A stretch of 64,000 nt of DNA, taken from Bacillota bacterium. GTDB taxonomy: Bacteria; Bacillota; Dehalobacteriia; UBA4068; UBA4997. Position numbers and translations under genes: made by a program. Below, in pieces: positions 41,803 through 50,863 of this stretch. Positions within the stretch are counted from its first letter, which is position 1. Every line of letters begins with the position of its first letter. The stretch lies in the NCBI GenBank assembly GCA_017397935.1, contig JAFQHN010000024.1:1-64000 (forward strand). The letters are read 5' to 3'. The notes below the pieces were generated by a model. It had not been told where the DNA came from. It made no database searches and saw only the letters and a program-made list of their open reading frames with translations.

Positions 41803-42924
41803 ATGAGACGAATTTTTACTTCCGAGTCGGTAACCGAAGGCCATCCCGATAAAATTGCCGATAAAATTTCTGACTCTATTCTGGATGCCGCTCTGATGCA
41901 GGACCCTGATTCCCGTGTGGCCTGCGAGACTTTTACCAACACCGGCATGGTGCTGGTGGGCGGCGAGATCACTACGGGCGGTTACATTGATATTGCCAAA
42001 ATCGTCCGCGATACCGTGCGCGAAATTGGCTATACCGGCTCCGGCATGGGTTTTGATGCCGACACCTGTGCGGTGCTGACCAACATTGATGAGCAGAGCA
42101 GCGATATTGCGCTGGGTGTAGATGTGGGCGGTGCCGGTGACCAGGGACTGATGTTTGGTTATGCCTGCCGCGAGACCGAGCATTTGATGCCCATGCCTAT
42201 TACCCTGGCACATAATCTGGTGCGAGAGCTGACCAACCTCCGCAAAAGCGGTGAGCTGGCTTGGCTGCGCCCCGACGGCAAAGCGCAGGTAACGGTGGAA
42301 TATGATGCCAACGGCCGCCCCTGCCATATCCCGGCGGTGGTGGTTTCGGCCCAGCATGACCCTGATATTGCTACCGAGGATTTGCGCCGAGAGCTGAAAG
42401 AAAAGCTGATTACCAAGGTGCTGCCGGCTGAGATGATTACTGCCGACACTGTTTATCACATTAACCCCACCGGCCGTTTTGTAATTGGCGGCCCGCAGGG
42501 TGACAGCGGCCTGACCGGTCGCAAAATTATTGTGGATACTTACGGCGGCTACGCGCGCCACGGCGGCGGCTGCTTCTCCGGCAAGGACGGCACCAAGGTT
42601 GACCGTTCGGCCTCTTATATGGCACGTTACATCGCCAAAAACTGTGTGGCTGCCGGTTTGGCTGACCGCATGGAGATTCAGCTGGCCTACGCTATCGGTG
42701 TGGCCGAGCCGATTTCCGTTATGGTAGAAACCTTCGGCACCGGTAAAATGGCCGAGAGTGAAATCGTGGCCAAAATCAAGGCCAACTTTGATATGACGCC
42801 CGCCGGTATCATTAACACCTTTGGCTTAAAGCGCCCCATTTACGCTGCCACCGCTGCTTACGGTCACTTTGGCCGTCCGGAGTTCCCTTGGGAACAGTTG
42901 GATATGGTGGACAAGCTGGTGTAA
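41803..42924 (+). CDS. metK: S-adenosylmethionine synthetase
   Basis: A 373-residue enzyme that makes SAM from Met and ATP, slightly shorter than the usual 384-400. Signatures: [20 protein letters not shown] at the start, [12 protein letters not shown] (about 112), [25 protein letters not shown] (about 222) and [18 protein letters not shown] (about 250, with Cys where many have Ala and Gly where many have Pro). No SAM riboswitch is visible, so it is probably driven from the operon promoter. The ATG at 41803 has TGAGG about 10 nt upstream. Confidence 0.96.
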   Translation: MRRIFTSESVTEGHPDKIADKISDSILDAALMQDPDSRVACETFTNTGMVLVGGEITTGGYIDIAKIVRDTVREIGYTGSGMGFDADTCAVLTNIDEQSSDIALGVDVGGAGDQGLMFGYACRETEHLMPMPITLAHNLVRELTNLRKSGELAWLRPDGKAQVTVEYDANGRPCHIPAVVVSAQHDPDIATEDLRRELKEKLITKVLPAEMITADTVYHINPTGRFVIGGPQGDSGLTGRKIIVDTYGGYARHGGGCFSGKDGTKVDRSASYMARYIAKNCVAAGLADRMEIQLAYAIGVAEPISVMVETFGTGKMAESEIVAKIKANFDMTPAGIINTFGLKRPIYAATAAYGHFGRPEFPWEQLDMVDKLV

Positions 42925-42948
42925 TGGCTGACCAAACTGTATAAAACA

Positions 42949-42979
42949 AAGTCCCTGTCGATATTGACGGGGACTTTTT
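42949..42979 (+). terminator. metK terminator
   Basis: AAGTCCCTGTC pairs with GACGGGGACTT (one mismatch) with a short loop and T-run. The A-run on the other side means it could also end the minus-strand DUF523 transcript. Confidence 0.8.
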
Positions 42980-42987
42980 ATGTTATA

Positions 42988-43479
42988 TTATTCAATTTCC
43001 TGCTCCAAGTAGGCAAGCAATTCCGGTAATTCATCCTCGCTGAAAAGCTTTAATCCCAGCTGAGCCAGAGCATGGGCGGCGACCCCTTGGCCCGGCTGCA
43101 AATCGCCGTTAAAATGGCCGCTGTGCACATAATGTACGCCGCAGGAGGGGCTGTTTTCTTTCAGCAGGGCAGCGGTGGCATGGTACTTTTCGGCCAGCGT
43201 ACAGGCAATTTTGGCCCCTGCGATAAAGCCTTCGGTGTAATCATCACCCTGTTGGTTTTTAATCTTGGCCTCGCCTGCCCACACAGCCGCAGCGCAGCCG
43301 CCGATAATTTCTCCGGCAGGGCGGGGAATAGGCAGCCTGCCGTCAGTCTCGGGGCAGATGGGCAGATAATCCACGCCGATTTTTTTATCCCGCAGGAAAT
43401 CAATAACGGCCTGATTGGGCTTGCTTTTGCCGTTGTAGCGGCAGTTTTCACCCAACAGGCAGCGGCTTACCAGCAGCAT
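42988..43479 (-). CDS. DUF523 family protein
   Basis: A 163-residue protein starting MLLVSRCLLGENCRYNG with the family's conserved cysteines: SRCLLG-x2-CRYNG, PICPE and KENSPSCG, a candidate metal or Fe-S-type set. DUF523 is linked with TudS-type desulfidases (thiouracil desulfidase), which use a [4Fe-4S] cluster; function here is inferred from that. The ATG at 43479 is chosen because AGGAGG lies 6-7 nt before it; the upstream ATG at 43485 overlaps the stop of the TtcA-like gene. Translational coupling with that gene suggests a shared thiolation-related pathway. Confidence 0.8.
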   Translation of the reverse strand: MLLVSRCLLGENCRYNGKSKPNQAVIDFLRDKKIGVDYLPICPETDGRLPIPRPAGEIIGGCAAAVWAGEAKIKNQQGDDYTEGFIAGAKIACTLAEKYHATAALLKENSPSCGVHYVHSGHFNGDLQPGQGVAAHALAQLGLKLFSEDELPELLAYLEQEIE

Positions 43480-43481
43480 TA

Positions 43482-44246
43482 TCATTCCTCCTCGCATTTT
43501 TGGTTGGTGTCGATTTTCTGGCGCAGCATATCGTGCCACTCGTTGCCGGGCAGGTGCTGCAAGGATGCAAGTATTCGCTGCTTGGCGATGGGGGAAAAGC
43601 CCTGAATCATTTGCAGTGCGTCCTTCATATCCTGCCGTTTGGTGCGGCCGTTGGCCGGACAGCAGCTGTTGATGACGGGCAGCTCCTGCTGACGGGCAAA
43701 GCCTGCGATAGTGCGCTCATCGACATAAACCAGCGGACGAATAACGGTGATTTGGCGGTTGGTCAGCCAGGTTTTGGGGCGGAAGCAATCTACCTTGGCA
43801 TTAAAACACATATTCAGCAGCACCGTCTCGGCCACGTCATCCAGATGATGCCCCAGCGCCATCTTGGGGTAGCCCTCGCGCACGGCCAGGTTGTTCAGCG
43901 CACCGCGGCGCATATTGGCACAGAGCGAGCAGGGGCTTTGCTCCTGCCGATACTCGAAAACGATTTGGCTGATGTCGGTTTTTTCCACAAAAAGCGGCAC
44001 TTCCAGTTCATCGCAGAACTTTTGCAGGGGGGCAATATCCGCACCAAAGCCGAGGTCGATATAACCTGCGGCCAGCGGATATTTGTATTTGGAAACGCGC
44101 AGAAAATTCTTCATGATTTTCAGCAGGGTCAGGCTGTCCTTGCCGCCCGAGAGGCCCACCATGATGCCGTCAGCGTTGTCTATCAAGCCGTAATCAATCA
44201 CCGCCTTGCGGAAGCCCTTCATAATCTTTTTCTCAATCGCTGTCAT
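43482..44246 (-). CDS. TtcA-like tRNA thiolation PP-loop ATPase
   Basis: This 254-residue protein has a PP-loop VGLSGGKDSLTLL (about residue 31), CSLCANMRRGALNNLA (CxxC, about 106), LGHHLDDVAETVLLNM, and a distal NSCCPANGRTKRQ. This is the pattern of the TtcA/TtuA family, which thiolates cytidine-32 or uridine-54 in tRNA using an Fe-S cluster. The ATG at 44246 follows GAGGTG. It overlaps the DUF523 start and is coupled to it. Exact tRNA position cannot be read from sequence. Confidence 0.88.
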   Translation of the reverse strand: MTAIEKKIMKGFRKAVIDYGLIDNADGIMVGLSGGKDSLTLLKIMKNFLRVSKYKYPLAAGYIDLGFGADIAPLQKFCDELEVPLFVEKTDISQIVFEYRQEQSPCSLCANMRRGALNNLAVREGYPKMALGHHLDDVAETVLLNMCFNAKVDCFRPKTWLTNRQITVIRPLVYVDERTIAGFARQQELPVINSCCPANGRTKRQDMKDALQMIQGFSPIAKQRILASLQHLPGNEWHDMLRQKIDTNQKCEEE

Positions 44247-44394
44247 GTAGCACCTCATTCACAAAAAATCCACATATTGAAATGTTTACATACCAATAAC
44301 CGCTGTTTTTAAGGCAGGAAAATGCAAGCCTTTGCCGAATTTTATATAAACATAGCGAGTTGTCGCCCTATGGCGGAGAATGTATTTTAGTTGT

Positions 44395-44400
44395 TATAAT
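44395..44400 (+). promoter_or_regulatory. mutS -10 candidate
   Basis: TATAAT at 44395-44400 with no convincing -35 at 17 bp. A short stem (AACCC...AGGGTT with TTTTT, 44425-44445) follows and could be a weak attenuator before mutS. Confidence 0.4.
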
Positions 44401-44489
44401 TGTAATATATTTTGCGGCATTTGCAAACCCCTATCAGGGTTTTTTGCGGTGTTTTTTCAAGTGAACGGGTTGTTTTTTTGAGGTGGATC

Positions 44490-47165
44490 GTGGCTATAAA
44501 TAAAGCGAAAAAGGAAAAATCCGGCCTGACGCCGATGCAGTTGCAGTATCAGGAGATCAAGCAGGAATATCAGGATTGTCTGCTGTTTTACCGTATGGGC
44601 GATTTCTATGAGATGTTTGGTGATGATGCCATTGTGGGTTCGCGGGCATTGGATATTACGCTGACGGCCCGCAGTAAAAGTGAGGGGGCGCTGCCGATGT
44701 GCGGCGTGCCTTATCACGCGGCAGATGTTTATATTGCCAAGCTGATTGAGCAGGGCTTTAAGGTGGCTATTTGTGACCAGATGGAGGACCCTAAGCTGGC
44801 CAAGGGCATTGTAAAGCGTGCGGTAACCCGTGTTATCACCCCCGGTACGGTGATTGATGATAACCTGTTGAAGGAAAATGCGGCTAACTATCTGGCGGCG
44901 GTTTTCCCCAAGGGTGACGGTTACGGTCTGGCTTATGCGGATATTTCGACAGGTGAGTTTTTTGCGGCCGAGGCCGGCGGAAGTGCGGCATTGGCCCGTA
45001 TTGGTGATGAGCTGGCGGCGGTTGACCCCAAAGAGTGCATTGTGCCCAAAGCGCTGCTGGATGAGCCGTTTTTTGCCAACCATGCGTGGAATATACACAG
45101 TAATGTGGTGATAACCCCTGCCAAGGATGAGATTTTTGTGCGGCAAAATGCCGAAACTCTGTTGCTGACGCAGTTTAAGCTGCCGTCCTTGCAGGCGTTG
45201 GGGCTGGCCGGTTTGGATGGTGCGGTGCAGGCGGCGGCGCAGCTTTTGTACTTCTTCCAGCTTACGCAAAAGCGGGAACTTTCGTACATTAACCGCTTGC
45301 AGGTGTATAATATTGAGAATTATTTGATTTTGGATGCCAACACCCGCCGCAATTTAGAGCTGGTAACATCAATGCGGACGGGCAAGAAGAAAGGCTCTCT
45401 GTTTGATGTGTGTGATAAGTGCAAAACGGCGCTGGGTTCCCGTCTGCTGAAAAAATGGCTGGAAAAACCCCTGCTAAACAGCGCGGCGGTCAACCTGCGG
45501 CTGGACGGCATTGAGGAATTGCTTAATCAGCCGCTTACCTTGCAGGATCTGCGCGAGACCTTAAAATCCATGGCGGATTTGGAGCGCTTGATTGGCCGTG
45601 TGGTTTATGGCAACGCCACGCCCCGTGATTTGCTGGCGCTGAAACATTCTTTTCAACTGCTGCCCCAGCTGGAAACGCTGCTGCTTGGCTTAAAGGCCGA
45701 CATCTTCCGCCAGCTTTACCGCCAGCTGGATGTGATGGAGGATATGTGCCGGCTGATTTCGGACACGCTGTTTGACGCATCGGAGCAAAAAGCTGAGGAT
45801 GAAAACGGCAAGGCGGTGCATAAAAGCCGTGATAAAGAGAAAATTATCCGCCCTGGGTGTAATGCCGAGGTGGACGAGCTTTGTTATATCCGCGATGAGG
45901 GCGGCGACATTTTGCTGGCCATGGAGGCCAAAGAGCGCGAGCGCACGGGCATAAAATCGCTGCGTATCAGCTATAATAAGGTTTTTGGCTATTATATTGA
46001 TGTAACCAAAACCAATCTGGATTTGGTGCCGCCGGAATATATCCGCAAGCAGACGCTGGTTGGCTCCGAGCGTTTTATTACGCCTGAGTTGAAGGAGCTG
46101 GAAAATAAGCTGCAAACGGCGGATGAGCGTTTGGCGGCGTTGGAACAGCAGATTTTGGCGGATTTGCGGGATAACATCATCAGGCAGACGGCTCGCATCC
46201 AAAAGACCGCCCAATGTGTGGCCTGGCTGGATTGTCTGGCAGGTTTGGCGGCGCTGGCCGAGGAAAACGATTATGTCAAGCCGCAGGTGGATGACAGCGA
46301 TTGCCTGATTTTGCAGGCGGCACGCCACCCTGTGGTGGAGCTGGCTATCGGCCGTGAGAATTATATCCCCAACGATACTTACATCAAGGGCGAGGAAAAC
46401 CGTTTTGCGCTGATCACCGGCCCCAATATGGCAGGCAAGTCCACTTATATGCGGCAGGTGGCGCTGGCGGTTATTATGGCGCGTATCGGCAGTTATATCC
46501 CGGCTGCGGCGGCGCATATCGGCAGGATAGACCGTATTTTTACCCGTGTGGGGGCCAGTGACGACCTTTCGGCCGGTCAAAGCACCTTTATGGTGGAGAT
46601 GAGCGAAACCTCCAACATCCTGCGGAATGCCACCCGAGATAGTCTGATTATCCTGGACGAGATTGGCCGTGGTACCAGCACTTATGACGGCCTGAGTATT
46701 GCCTGGGCGGTGTCGGAGTATATCTTGCAGCCCGAGCTTGCGGCCAAGGCGCTGTTTGCCACCCATTACCATGAGCTGATTGAGCTGGCGGCGTCTTACC
46801 CGCAGGTGAAGAATTACTCGGTGGCGGTGCGTGATAAGGGCGGCAGCATTGTTTTCCTCCGCAAAATCGTGGAGGGCGGCACCGATAAAAGCTACGGCGT
46901 ACACGTGGCCAAGCTGGCGGGGCTTCCGGACAGCATCATCCACCGCGCCAATGAGATTTTGAGCTGTTTGGAGCAGGATAACGGCCAAAATAACGGCAAA
47001 AAAGAAGTTAAAATCAGCGGGTTTCTGCGCCGGGATTACCAGCCTGCTGAGCCGATGACTGAAAACCCCGTGCTGCAAGAAATCGGCCGCCTGGATGTTG
47101 CTAATCTGCGGCCGGTGGAGGCGCTGTTATATATTGAAAAATGGCAGAAGGAGCTGCAAAAATGA
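44490..47165 (+). CDS. mutS: DNA mismatch repair protein MutS
   Basis: This 891-residue mismatch sensor ATPase begins with the mismatch-binding domain carrying the Phe-x-Glu motif in RMGDFYEMFGDDA (about residue 36). Connector, lever and clamp domains follow, and the C-terminal ATPase has Walker A ITGPNMAGKSTYMRQ (about 645), Walker B LIILDEIGRGTSTYDG (about 721) and ATHYHEL. A KKEVKISGFLRRDYQ-like charged stretch lies near the end. A GTG at 44490 is chosen with GAGGTGG about 7 nt before; the longer frame from 44412 would begin in the weak hairpin. It overlaps mutL by four bases (ATGA). Confidence 0.95.
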   Translation: MAINKAKKEKSGLTPMQLQYQEIKQEYQDCLLFYRMGDFYEMFGDDAIVGSRALDITLTARSKSEGALPMCGVPYHAADVYIAKLIEQGFKVAICDQMEDPKLAKGIVKRAVTRVITPGTVIDDNLLKENAANYLAAVFPKGDGYGLAYADISTGEFFAAEAGGSAALARIGDELAAVDPKECIVPKALLDEPFFANHAWNIHSNVVITPAKDEIFVRQNAETLLLTQFKLPSLQALGLAGLDGAVQAAAQLLYFFQLTQKRELSYINRLQVYNIENYLILDANTRRNLELVTSMRTGKKKGSLFDVCDKCKTALGSRLLKKWLEKPLLNSAAVNLRLDGIEELLNQPLTLQDLRETLKSMADLERLIGRVVYGNATPRDLLALKHSFQLLPQLETLLLGLKADIFRQLYRQLDVMEDMCRLISDTLFDASEQKAEDENGKAVHKSRDKEKIIRPGCNAEVDELCYIRDEGGDILLAMEAKERERTGIKSLRISYNKVFGYYIDVTKTNLDLVPPEYIRKQTLVGSERFITPELKELENKLQTADERLAALEQQILADLRDNIIRQTARIQKTAQCVAWLDCLAGLAALAEENDYVKPQVDDSDCLILQAARHPVVELAIGRENYIPNDTYIKGEENRFALITGPNMAGKSTYMRQVALAVIMARIGSYIPAAAAHIGRIDRIFTRVGASDDLSAGQSTFMVEMSETSNILRNATRDSLIILDEIGRGTSTYDGLSIAWAVSEYILQPELAAKALFATHYHELIELAASYPQVKNYSVAVRDKGGSIVFLRKIVEGGTDKSYGVHVAKLAGLPDSIIHRANEILSCLEQDNGQNNGKKEVKISGFLRRDYQPAEPMTENPVLQEIGRLDVANLRPVEALLYIEKWQKELQK

Positions 47166-49480
47166 CAAATAATTTAGATAACCTGGGCGTAATTCGTCAG
47201 TTGGATGAGCTGACGGCCAGCCAAATTGCCGCCGGTGAGGTGGTCGAAAGACCGGTTTCGGTGGTGAAGGAGCTGGTAGAAAATGCCATTGATGCAGGGG
47301 CAGGGCGGATTACTGTGCGCCTGACCGCTGATGAGGATTTGCAATATATTGATGAAATTCAGGTGGTGGATGACGGCTGCGGTATGCTGGCGGTGGATTT
47401 ACAGCGGGCTTTTGGCCGCCATGCCACCAGTAAATTGGCCGGTGCCGATGAGCTTTCTACCGTGCGGACGCTGGGCTTCCGCGGTGAGGCGCTGCCGTCT
47501 ATCGCGGCGGTAAGCCGGGTGGAGATTGCCAGTACGGCGCGCGGTGAGATTGCCGGCTATGCGGTGCTGGCCGCCGACGGCAAAGTGACTGATTTGGGTG
47601 AAACTGCGCTGGCCGAGGGTACCCGTGTGACGGTACGCAATTTGTTCTATAACACACCGGCGCGCAAGAAGTTTTTGAAGGCTTATGCCACCGAAACCGG
47701 CTATATCAGCAAGCTGGTGGGTGATTTGATACTCTCCCGTCCGGATATTGCCTTTGCGTTGGAGATTGACGGCCGCAAGGTGCTGCGTTCTCCCGGCGGC
47801 GGCAGTATGGATAAGGCGGATAAGGCTGTAATGTCGGTTTACGGGGCAGAGGTGCTGTCGGCGCTGCGGCCTGTGGCTTGCAGCCGGGGAGAGGTCAGCG
47901 TGGGCGGTTTTGTTTCGATGCCGCCGTTTGCCCGTTCCTCCCGCCGTTATTATCATTTCTTCGTCAACGGCCGTCTGGTGAAAAGTGCCGAGCTGAATTC
48001 CATTGTTGACACGGCATATCTAAGCCTGCTGCCGGAGAATAAACACCCGCTGGTGGTGCTGTATATTACGCTGCCCACGCAGACGGTGGATGTAAATGTG
48101 CATCCTGCCAAGACGGAAATTCGTTTCCATCAGCTGAATGTGGTGAGAGAAGCTGTCTTGCAGGCGGTGCGGCAGGCTCTGGCCTTGAAAGCTCCCGAAA
48201 AAGCAGCCGAACCCCCCGTTGAAAAGCCGGTTGAAAAGCCGCAGACGAGCAAGCCGCAGCCGGCGGCGGACGGTTTGCAGCTGATTATGTCCATTTTGTC
48301 GGGGCATAAGGCTGAACAGGTGCAGGCTGATGCCAGCCATTTGCCGCCTGCTTTTGCGCCTGCGGTTGAGAATGTGGTTGAAAATGAAGCGCCGCTTAAA
48401 GTTGCCGAGGATAATTTGAGCTGGTCTGATGAACTGGTAATTGAACCGAGTGTGGCTTATCAACCGCCGAAACAGACTGAGATAACCGAAAAAGATGGTG
48501 ATAATATGCAGAATAATACGCAAAATATTGAGAATAAAACGGAAAAACAGCAGAATGTGCCCAAAAGCAACATTAACAGCACCGAAAATCATATTGAGGA
48601 AAAGCTGGCCGAGGGTAAGGCTGCCGAACTGGATTTGACCAAGCTTTCCGGTGCGGAGCTGACTTCTATTCTGGGCAAGCAAGAGGAAAAGCCGGATATG
48701 GCCACCAAATTCTTCCAGAGCCTGCTGGCCACCGCACCCGGCCATAAAGTGGAGTATAGCAGGGATGACGGTGATTGGCTGGCCGAGAATTTCGGCATCA
48801 CCTATATGGAAAATTATGACCAACCCAAGCTGTTTGACGCCGAGACCAATCTGTTTTTGGCGATGAAGCCGCTGGGCCAGCTTAACAACTCTTATATTAT
48901 TGCGGCGCTGAACGAGGATTTGTATATCATCGACCAGCACGCGGCGCATGAACGCATTTTGTTTGAGGAATTTGCCCTGTCCTTTGGTATTGACAGCCGC
49001 GAAACCTCTCTGCTGGCGGTGCCGGTGCGGGTGGATGTTGGTGATCTGCACACCGAGCTGCTGCTTAACAACATCAATCGGCTGGCGGATTTTGGCTTCG
49101 TGCTGGAATATTTTGGCGGCAGCAGTTTTGTGGTGCGCGGCGTACCGCTGTGGTATGTACGCGGCAGCGAGAGTATCAACCAGCGTAAATCCAAGATTTA
49201 TGACAACGATGTGGCCGGCTTCTTCCTGGATGTGTTTGATATGCTGCTGGAAAGCGGCGAAGACGAGGTGCTGGATATTGCGCGCCTGAACAGCGTTGAG
49301 CTGTTTACCAAGGCTTGCAAGAGTGCCATCAAAGCCAACGCCCATTTGAATAACCAGGAGATCACCTGGCTGCTGTATAACCTCTCGGAGTGCGAGAAGC
49401 CGCAGACCTGTCCGCACGGCCGTCCCACCTTCTTTAAGCTGACCGATGAGGAAATTCGCCGCCGTTTTATGCGGAGTTGA
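47162..49480 (+). CDS. mutL: DNA mismatch repair endonuclease MutL
   Basis: This 772-residue protein has an N-terminal GHKL ATPase (IRQLDELTASQIAAGEVVERP, VDDGCGM, HATSKL, GFRGEALPSI), a transducer domain with VDVNVHPAKTEIRF (about 315), a long unstructured linker (about 345-520) and a C-terminal dimerisation domain with the DQHAAHERILFEE endonuclease metal motif (about 592) and CPHGRP near the end. The endonuclease motif means nick formation without MutH. The linker includes an Asn/Gln-rich part of AT-rich codons at about 48490-48600. The start overlaps the mutS stop. mutS-mutL-miaA-hfq is a classic order. Confidence 0.95.
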   Translation: MTNNLDNLGVIRQLDELTASQIAAGEVVERPVSVVKELVENAIDAGAGRITVRLTADEDLQYIDEIQVVDDGCGMLAVDLQRAFGRHATSKLAGADELSTVRTLGFRGEALPSIAAVSRVEIASTARGEIAGYAVLAADGKVTDLGETALAEGTRVTVRNLFYNTPARKKFLKAYATETGYISKLVGDLILSRPDIAFALEIDGRKVLRSPGGGSMDKADKAVMSVYGAEVLSALRPVACSRGEVSVGGFVSMPPFARSSRRYYHFFVNGRLVKSAELNSIVDTAYLSLLPENKHPLVVLYITLPTQTVDVNVHPAKTEIRFHQLNVVREAVLQAVRQALALKAPEKAAEPPVEKPVEKPQTSKPQPAADGLQLIMSILSGHKAEQVQADASHLPPAFAPAVENVVENEAPLKVAEDNLSWSDELVIEPSVAYQPPKQTEITEKDGDNMQNNTQNIENKTEKQQNVPKSNINSTENHIEEKLAEGKAAELDLTKLSGAELTSILGKQEEKPDMATKFFQSLLATAPGHKVEYSRDDGDWLAENFGITYMENYDQPKLFDAETNLFLAMKPLGQLNNSYIIAALNEDLYIIDQHAAHERILFEEFALSFGIDSRETSLLAVPVRVDVGDLHTELLLNNINRLADFGFVLEYFGGSSFVVRGVPLWYVRGSESINQRKSKIYDNDVAGFFLDVFDMLLESGEDEVLDIARLNSVELFTKACKSAIKANAHLNNQEITWLLYNLSECEKPQTCPHGRPTFFKLTDEEIRRRFMRS

Positions 49481-49507
49481 TCAGAAGATTGCGGGAGATT
49501 ATTGGTG

Positions 49508-50467
49508 ATGAAAATATCGCAGAAATTACCGCTGCTGGTGCTGCTGGGGCCAACGGCCGTGGGCAAAACCGCACTTTCGGTGGAGCTGGCTGACCGGCTG
49601 AACGCTGAAATTATCTCGGGCGATTCCATGCAGTTTTACCGCTATATGGACATTGGTACGGCCAAAATTCGCCCGGCGGAGATGTTATCCAAACGGGGGC
49701 GGCTGATAAAACACCACCTGCTGGACATTGTGGACCCTGATGAGCCGTTTAGTGTGGCCGATTTTCAGCAGCAGGCGGGGCGTAAAATCGCCGAAATTGC
49801 GGCCAAGGGCAAGCTGCCGATGCTGGTGGGCGGCACCGGCCTGTATATTCAGGCGCTGGTAGACGGATATGAGCTGGCGGAGACGGCACCCGGTGATGAG
49901 GAATTGCGCGCCAAATTGCAGGCTGAATATCAAATGCTGGGCGCCGGGGTTATGCATCAGCGGCTGGCGGCGGTGGATGCGGCGGCGGCTGCGCGGATTG
50001 CGCCGGAGGATGCCAAGCGGCTGGTGCGAGCCTTGGAGGTTTTTTCGCTGACGGGCAAGCCGATTTCCGAGCAGGGGAGGGCAGCGGAATCGCCGTATAA
50101 CCTGCTGCTGGTGGGCCTTAACCGGGAGCGCGACGAGCTTTATCGGCGGATTGAGCTGCGTGTGGATATTATGCTGGCCGACGGTTTTGCTGATGAGGTG
50201 CGCCGCCTGCTGGCTATGGGCTTTGCGGCGGATCATAAGCCGATGCAGGGTTTGGGGTATCGCCAGCTTGGCCAATATTTTAACGGAGATTTGGCGTATG
50301 ATGAGGCGGTGCAGCTTATCAAACGGGACACGCGGCGCTTCGCCAAACGGCAGCTTACCTGGTGGCGGCGGGATGAGCGTGTGCGCTGGTTTAACCCTGC
50401 CGAGCTGAGTGAGGATGAACTGCTGGCGGCCGTTTGTGCCGAGGCGCGCAAACAATTTGCAATTTAA
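49508..50467 (+). CDS. miaA: tRNA dimethylallyltransferase MiaA
   Basis: This 319-residue enzyme adds dimethylallyl to A37 of UNN-reading tRNAs. P-loop LLGPTAVGKTALSVELA (about residue 12), SGDSMQFYRYMDIGTAKI (about 38), HHLLDIVDPDEPFSVADFQ and VGGTGLYIQALVDG are all present, and GLGYRQLGQYF is near the C-terminus. The start is at 49508 or the GTG at 49505; GGGAGA lies upstream. It is followed by hfq, as in many bacteria. Confidence 0.96.
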   Translation: MKISQKLPLLVLLGPTAVGKTALSVELADRLNAEIISGDSMQFYRYMDIGTAKIRPAEMLSKRGRLIKHHLLDIVDPDEPFSVADFQQQAGRKIAEIAAKGKLPMLVGGTGLYIQALVDGYELAETAPGDEELRAKLQAEYQMLGAGVMHQRLAAVDAAAAARIAPEDAKRLVRALEVFSLTGKPISEQGRAAESPYNLLLVGLNRERDELYRRIELRVDIMLADGFADEVRRLLAMGFAADHKPMQGLGYRQLGQYFNGDLAYDEAVQLIKRDTRRFAKRQLTWWRRDERVRWFNPAELSEDELLAAVCAEARKQFAI

Positions 50468-50561
50468 CAATTTGAAATATAAATCACCCTGACCCAAGGC
50501 GGCGGATAAAATATAAGTAAGGCGGTGCCGCGTTTATATTGGCTGCGAGGAGGGGTTGCGG

Positions 50562-50789
50562 GTGAAGGAATGTTACAATGTGCAGGAGTATTTTCTGGAC
50601 GAACTGCAATTTGGCGGGCAGGCGGCCACCTTTTTTCTGCTGAACGGGTTTCAGTTGAAGGGCGTGCTGCTGCATTATGATGACCAGGTGCTGATCGTGG
50701 AAAGCGGCGGCAAAAAACAAATGCTGTTTAAGCAGGCGGTTTCCACCATCTGCCCGTCTGAGGCGGTGGAGTTTCCCAGCGAATATTGA
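50562..50789 (+). CDS. hfq: RNA chaperone Hfq
   Basis: A 75-residue Sm-like protein: NVQEYFLDELQFGGQAATFFLLNGFQLKGVLLHYDDQVLIVE (Sm1, read in parts) then KKQMLFKQAVSTI (Sm2 with the K-x-AVSTI motif). It lacks the acidic C-terminal tail found in proteobacterial Hfq. The start is the GTG at 50562 with GAGGAGGGG 6 nt ahead; an in-frame TTG at 50556 is rejected because the ribosome site is too close. It lies between miaA and the YnbB-like enzyme. Confidence 0.93.
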   Translation: MKECYNVQEYFLDELQFGGQAATFFLLNGFQLKGVLLHYDDQVLIVESGGKKQMLFKQAVSTICPSEAVEFPSEY

Positions 50790-50794
50790 CGAGA

Positions 50795-50842
50795 TATATT
50801 GGATTTTATATTGGATTTTATATTGGCTTTTATATTGGATTG
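50795..50842 (+). repeat. Four tandem 12-bp units
   Basis: TATATTGGATTT occurs four times head to tail (50795, 50807, 50819, 50831); unit 3 has one C for A and unit 4 ends in G. It falls in the gap between hfq and the next gene, in-frame with the YnbB-like gene. Confidence 0.95.
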
Positions 50843-50863
50843 AATGAGAGGTTTTTGGTAAAA

